Shown in pieces: positions 5,274-8,087 of a stretch of DNA of 8,087 nt. The notes under the pieces were generated by a model. The model saw nothing but the letters and a program-made list of their open reading frames with translations, made no database searches and was not told where the DNA came from. The stretch is from an uncultured Alphaproteobacteria bacterium (GTDB lineage Bacteria; Pseudomonadota; Alphaproteobacteria; Rs-D84): NCBI GenBank assembly GCA_937900435.1, contig CALCEG010000136.1, positions 1 through 8,087 on the forward strand, given 5' to 3'. The position numbers and the translations under genes are program-made. Each line of letters begins with the position of its first letter. The stretch's first letter is position 1.

Positions 5274-6080
5274 TTATTCTCCTATTTTAATATCTGCGCC
5301 GCGCAGACCATTTGTAAAACTGCGCCAATCCATTGGTTTTTTCCCAGCTGGTTGCAGGCGTAAAATTTTTAGTTCATCTTTATCAACAGACGTTTCTAAA
5401 ATCTTTACATCAATGCCGTTTATTTTTGTGCGACCACATCCCAGTGCGCGTATCTGATTATGAATTTGCAATGCGCCACGCGACCAATCTATCGCTTCGT
5501 CCGCGCCCGTCCATTTATGAGTAAAGGTTGGCAACCCCGTTTGTGGGGTCGCGATATATTTTTCTGGGCGCGATAGATATTCAACCAACATTTCAGAACC
5601 AATCGCAGACACTAATTCTTCGATGCTGTCGTTTGTGTCGTTGATACCAATATCAAATTCGCGACACATTAAAACATCGCCAGCGTCTAGTTCAGGCACA
5701 ACCTGCATCAGGCAAACTGCTGATTTTTTATCGCCATTGTATATCGCAGTTCTGATTGGCGATGGGCCACGATATTGCGGCAATAAACTGGGGTGCAAAT
5801 TTATACACTGCGCAGAATTTAATACATTATCACGCAATATCACACCATAAGAAATCACGACAATCATATCAGGCTTATAATTATATTCTGATATGTTCGT
5901 ATGCACAGAAAGTCCGTTTTCATTTGCCCAAATATGCACAGGAGACGGGGTTAAAACCTGTTTGCGTCCAACCGGCTTTGGCGCACGCGTAAAGACCGCC
6001 AGTATTTCATGACCTGAATTTTTTATCGCGTCAAAAATTGGAACAACAAACGCGTTTGTTCCCATTAATACAAGTTTCAT
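5274..6080 (-). CDS. fmt: Methionyl-tRNA formyltransferase Fmt
   Basis: Fmt transfers a formyl group from 10-formyltetrahydrofolate to initiator Met-tRNA in the cytoplasm. The 268-aa product begins MKLVLMGTNAFVVPIFDAI, the standard formyltransferase Rossmann start, and contains the signature INLHPSLLPQYRGPSPIRTAI (93-113). By family comparison Asn-94, His-96 and Asp-132 (in LDAGD) are the catalytic residues. The C-terminal tRNA-contacting domain is present, with AIDWS (196-200), IHNQIRAL (206-213) and LQPAGKKPM (242-250). It is shorter than the roughly 315 residues of E. coli Fmt. The position where the family usually has a Pro/Trp-Pro-Gly sequence after IRAL reads GCGRTK instead, so the C-terminal domain looks streamlined. 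It starts two bases after the def stop with no strong ribosome-binding site, so coupling to def is likely. Its 3' end carries the ribosome-binding site of the next ORF. Confidence 0.95.
   Translation of the reverse strand: MKLVLMGTNAFVVPIFDAIKNSGHEILAVFTRAPKPVGRKQVLTPSPVHIWANENGLSVHTNISEYNYKPDMIVVISYGVILRDNVLNSAQCINLHPSLLPQYRGPSPIRTAIYNGDKKSAVCLMQVVPELDAGDVLMCREFDIGINDTNDSIEELVSAIGSEMLVEYLSRPEKYIATPQTGLPTFTHKWTGADEAIDWSRGALQIHNQIRALGCGRTKINGIDVKILETSVDKDELKILRLQPAGKKPMDWRSFTNGLRGADIKIGE
5279..5282 (-). promoter_or_regulatory. Ribosome-binding site for the 55-aa cysteine-rich ORF, inside fmt
   Basis: GGAG on the minus strand lies eight bases before the ATG at 5270 and within the last codons of fmt. 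It supports the reality and the start of an ORF that is only 55 codons long. Confidence 0.6.
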
Positions 6081-6082
6081 TT

Positions 6083-6583
6083 CTATTTACGCTTTTTTAC
6101 TTTTCTGGTAACCATTTCACGACGAACCGGCGACAGGTAATCGATAAACAACTTGCCATCCAGGTGGTCTGTTTCGTGTTGAACAATTCGGGCAGGAATT
6201 CCAGACATTTGGGCGGTCTTAGACTTTCCAAATTCATCGGTCCATTCGACAATCACTGATTGCGGACGAGATACATTCGCAAATATCGGTAAATTATCAT
6301 TACCCAGTACAGACAGACAGCCCTCTTCCATTGTGCAAACTTCATCGCTGTACGACAAAATTTTTGGATTTATCATACGGTATACAGTTTCCGAATCAGG
6401 ATCCATCATAACCAAAAAACGCGATAAAATACCAACCTGGGGCGCAGCAAGACCAACACCATTCTGGGCGCGCATAATTTCAACCATTTCGTCCAATGTC
6501 GCCAATAACGCGTCATCAATATCAGACACAGGCGCACAAACAGTGCGCAAAACAACATCACCACAAAGTTTCATTTGCAACAT
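6083..6583 (-). CDS. def: Peptide deformylase Def
   Basis: Def is a cytoplasmic metallohydrolase that removes the formyl group from the N-terminal methionine of new proteins. The 166-aa product has all three family motifs: GVGLAAPQVG (42-51), EGCLS (87-91) and QHETDHLDG (135-143). The metal ligands are Cys-89, His-136 and His-140, with Glu-137 as the catalytic base, so the enzyme should be active. The third motif carries Thr-138 where many members have a hydrophobic residue. The C-terminus is very basic (RKVKKRK). AAAGG at 6596-6592, eight bases upstream, supports the ATG at 6583 rather than the in-frame ATG three codons later. It is the first gene of the operon def, fmt, three small ORFs, truA, and is transcribed divergently from rmuC across a 45-bp spacer. 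Confidence 0.96.
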   Translation of the reverse strand: MLQMKLCGDVVLRTVCAPVSDIDDALLATLDEMVEIMRAQNGVGLAAPQVGILSRFLVMMDPDSETVYRMINPKILSYSDEVCTMEEGCLSVLGNDNLPIFANVSRPQSVIVEWTDEFGKSKTAQMSGIPARIVQHETDHLDGKLFIDYLSPVRREMVTRKVKKRK

Positions 6584-6603
6584 ATTAAAAACCTTTTTAT
6601 AAT
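6575..6603 (+). promoter_or_regulatory. Predicted rmuC promoter
   Basis: A -35 box TTGCAA (6575-6580, four of six consensus matches) and a perfect -10 box TATAAT (6598-6603) are separated by 17 bases. The expected start point is about 6610, giving a leader of roughly 20 bases. The -35 box lies within the first codons of def, on the other strand. Confidence 0.62.
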
Positions 6604-6607
6604 TGTA

Positions 6608-6635
6608 ATAATAGCAAAGGATTAGGAAATGACAA
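6608..6635 (-). promoter_or_regulatory. Predicted def operon promoter
   Basis: On the minus strand TTGTCA (6635-6630, five of six matches) and TATTAT (6613-6608, five of six) are separated by 16 bases. The expected start point, about 6601, falls inside the -10 box of the opposing rmuC promoter. The -35 box overlaps the start codon of rmuC. Confidence 0.55.
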
Positions 6636-7507
6636 CTTATATTTTTGTATTGTTGTTTATAATTATCGTTTTATTGGTCGCAATATTAATGAGAAAACCA
6701 ACAGTCGATATATCAGCACTGCGTGAAGATAATGCCAGACTGCGCGAAAGATTGGCAGAACGACTGGGCGCGCTTAGCCAGAATGCAATCGAACTGAAAA
6801 ACATCAGTGGCGATATTGCGAACTTTAAAAACATATTGATGGGCAACAAACAAGCGCGCGGAACATTCGGGGAAAGACAACTGGAAGATATCGTTATGGA
6901 CATAATGCCACCAGAAACCTATGCTTTTCAATGCGTGTTGAATACAGGGGTGCGACCAGACTGTGTTATCAAATTGCCTTATCCACCAGGCGATATGATA
7001 ATCGATAGTAAATTCCCACTGGAAAGTTATAACAAGATGATAACCGATTTAAAAGACGGAATGGCACGAAAACAATTCGAACTGGATGTGCGAAAGCACA
7101 TCGATGCAATCAGTGAAAAATATATCATCGCTGGTCAAACCGCCGAATCAGCAATGATGTTTATCGCGTCTGAATCGATTTTTGAAACACTGCATCGCGA
7201 ATTTCCTAATACCATTGAATATGCCGCAAAAAGAAAAGTCTTTATAGTGTCGCCTGCGACATTGTGGGCAACATTAAATACTATTCGGGCTGTGCTGTCT
7301 GATATCAAAATAAAACGCGTGGCAACACAGATAAAAAAAGAACTGGATTATTTGTTAACTGATTTGGCCAGACTATCTGACCGCGCAGGTAATGTAGCAC
7401 GACATTTTGGACAGGCACAAACAGATATCGAACAGTTGCAAACGTCCGTTGCAAAAATCGCACCACGCGCAGAAAAATTGCGCGATATGGATTTCGGCGA
7501 AGATTAA
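6629..7507 (+). CDS. rmuC: RmuC-family protein with PD-(D/E)XK-like nuclease fold, membrane-anchored
   Basis: RmuC proteins are predicted nucleases associated with limiting recombination at inverted repeats; the biochemical activity is poorly established. The 292-aa product has an N-terminal membrane helix (4-21), a short coiled coil (about 27-70), then the RmuC domain. Family signatures are GTFGERQLEDIV (78-89), RPDCVIKLP (109-117), IIDSKFPLESY (124-134), VRKHIDAISEKYI (154-166), SESIFETL (181-188) and VFIVSPATLWATLNTIRAVL (204-223). Glu-82, Asp-111, Asp-126 and Lys-128 fit the nuclease-fold core. E. coli RmuC is about 475 residues and alphaproteobacterial forms are often nearer 370-400, so this one is short, with most of the loss in the coiled coil. 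AAAGG (6616-6620) eight bases upstream supports the start. The soluble part should face the cytoplasm. It is divergent from def and probably monocistronic. Confidence 0.92.
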   Translation: MTTYIFVLLFIIIVLLVAILMRKPTVDISALREDNARLRERLAERLGALSQNAIELKNISGDIANFKNILMGNKQARGTFGERQLEDIVMDIMPPETYAFQCVLNTGVRPDCVIKLPYPPGDMIIDSKFPLESYNKMITDLKDGMARKQFELDVRKHIDAISEKYIIAGQTAESAMMFIASESIFETLHREFPNTIEYAAKRKVFIVSPATLWATLNTIRAVLSDIKIKRVATQIKKELDYLLTDLARLSDRAGNVARHFGQAQTDIEQLQTSVAKIAPRAEKLRDMDFGED

Positions 7508-7512
7508 AAGAT

Positions 7513-7541
7513 TTGGTTTGCTTAAGTTTTTATGATATAAT
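7513..7541 (+). promoter_or_regulatory. Predicted promoter of the right-edge exported protein
   Basis: A -35 box TTGGTT (7513-7518, three of six matches) and a perfect -10 box TATAAT (7536-7541) are separated by 17 bases. The expected start point is about 7548, leaving a 20-base leader that contains AAGGAG (7557-7562) five bases before the ATG. No clear terminator separates it from rmuC. Confidence 0.58.
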
Positions 7542-7567
7542 ATCTGGCATCAAAGGAAGGAGATTTT

Positions 7568-8087
7568 ATGCGATTTGTTGCGTGTTTGGTGGCGATGCTT
7601 GCGGTTGTGTCCGCTAATGCGAATGATTTAAGTACCGCAATAAATAATGCACAAACTGCCTGTACAGGAATTACAGATGAAATTAACGACTTGAAAAAAA
7701 TGGCCGGGATTAATACCGCTGTTACTGGTGTGGGAACAGTGGCCGCAGGTGTCGCGTTGGGAGCAGGGCTGACAAAAAGTTATACAGACGAACAAATCGC
7801 AATAGTAAAAGCGAAAATAAAGGAACTTGCACTATTAACCGAAGAGGATGAGTATTATTCAGGTTATATAGATCTTGGCAAATTGCGTGTATTAGAGTAT
7901 GACTATAACACTGTAACTGCAGACAACACTGATAAACTTGAAAAAATATCAAAAACACTGGGAAATATCAGAACAGGAACTTTGGCAGCCAGCACCGCGA
8001 CAAATATCGCAGGTGTCGTTATAGCAAAAAGTAATAAAGTCGATGATGATTTAAAATCGAAAATTGATAACTGTATCGCCGCAGTTA
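7568..8087 (+). CDS. Exported 'DLKKMAGINTA' family protein, C-terminus cut off by window edge
   Basis: An open frame of 173 codons runs from the ATG at 7568 to the right edge with no stop. The N-terminus is a signal peptide with a probable cleavage after SANA at residue 18. Two Ala/Gly-rich hydrophobic stretches (about 46-69 and 136-153) flank a charged helical linker. It is clearly related to the protein at 748-1686: DLKKMAGINTA is identical (here residues 41-51), followed in both by V-G-T and an Ala/Gly-rich stretch, and later by LGN-x-RTG, an A-T-N-(L/I)-A-G core and NKVD. Cys-32 and Cys-169 align with Cys-35 and Cys-178 of the paralogue, suggesting a conserved disulfide. The central linker is shorter than, and not obviously similar to, that of the paralogue. 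A strong ribosome-binding site and promoter precede it. The family is not recognised; an envelope-associated structural role is only a guess. Confidence 0.85.
   Translation, partial: MRFVACLVAMLAVVSANANDLSTAINNAQTACTGITDEINDLKKMAGINTAVTGVGTVAAGVALGAGLTKSYTDEQIAIVKAKIKELALLTEEDEYYSGYIDLGKLRVLEYDYNTVTADNTDKLEKISKTLGNIRTGTLAASTATNIAGVVIAKSNKVDDDLKSKIDNCIAAV

Noticed and set aside
7508..7535. Intrinsic terminator after rmuC
   Set aside because: There is a CTTAAG palindrome and a short T-run but no stable GC-containing stem.
1..8087. tRNA, rRNA, CRISPR array, insertion sequence or transposase
   Set aside because: No cloverleaf-like sequence, regularly spaced repeats, or transposase-like protein was seen on either strand.

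Overview
The window looks like chromosomal DNA of an AT-rich (roughly 40% GC by eye), uncultured alphaproteobacterium. The evidence is the gene order def-fmt-(three small ORFs)-truA on one strand, which is the alphaproteobacterial def-fmt-truA arrangement with an insertion, together with a ComEC whose N-terminus and C-terminal domain are of the alphaproteobacterial type. A host-associated or gut lineage with a reduced, AT-rich genome is a reasonable guess, but this is inference; no rRNA or other strong taxonomic marker is present. The standard genetic code is in use (TGA acts as a stop at 748-750).

Layout. (1) 1-1686, minus strand: two exported proteins of unknown function in a coupled pair (ATGA stop/start overlap). 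The downstream one runs off the left edge. (2) 1687-1959: the only sizeable non-coding stretch (273 bp). It holds a GC-rich palindromic element, an A/T hairpin and a promoter whose predicted start point falls on the comEC ATG. (3) 1960-3879, plus: comEC, overlapping truA tail-to-tail by 4 bp. (4) 6583-3876, minus: def, fmt, three small cysteine-rich ORFs (55, 75 and 75 aa), then truA, tightly packed as one probable operon. (5) 6584-6628: a 45-bp divergent region with overlapping def and rmuC promoters. (6) 6629-7507, plus: a short rmuC. (7) 7568 to the right edge, plus: an exported protein with its own strong-looking promoter. It is a paralogue of the protein at 748-1686.

How the genes fit together. 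Def and Fmt are the paired enzymes of N-formylmethionine metabolism (Fmt formylates initiator Met-tRNA, Def removes the formyl group from new proteins), and TruA makes tRNA pseudouridines 38-40, so the operon serves translation. ComEC (DNA uptake channel) and RmuC (predicted nuclease-fold protein linked to DNA rearrangement control) are separate DNA-related genes. The parts I cannot assign to known functions are the cysteine-rich trio inside the translation operon and the exported, Ala/Gly-rich 'DLKKMAGINTA' family that flanks the housekeeping block on both sides. These are the best candidates for undescribed biology here. I saw no tRNA, rRNA, CRISPR array, insertion sequence or transposase.
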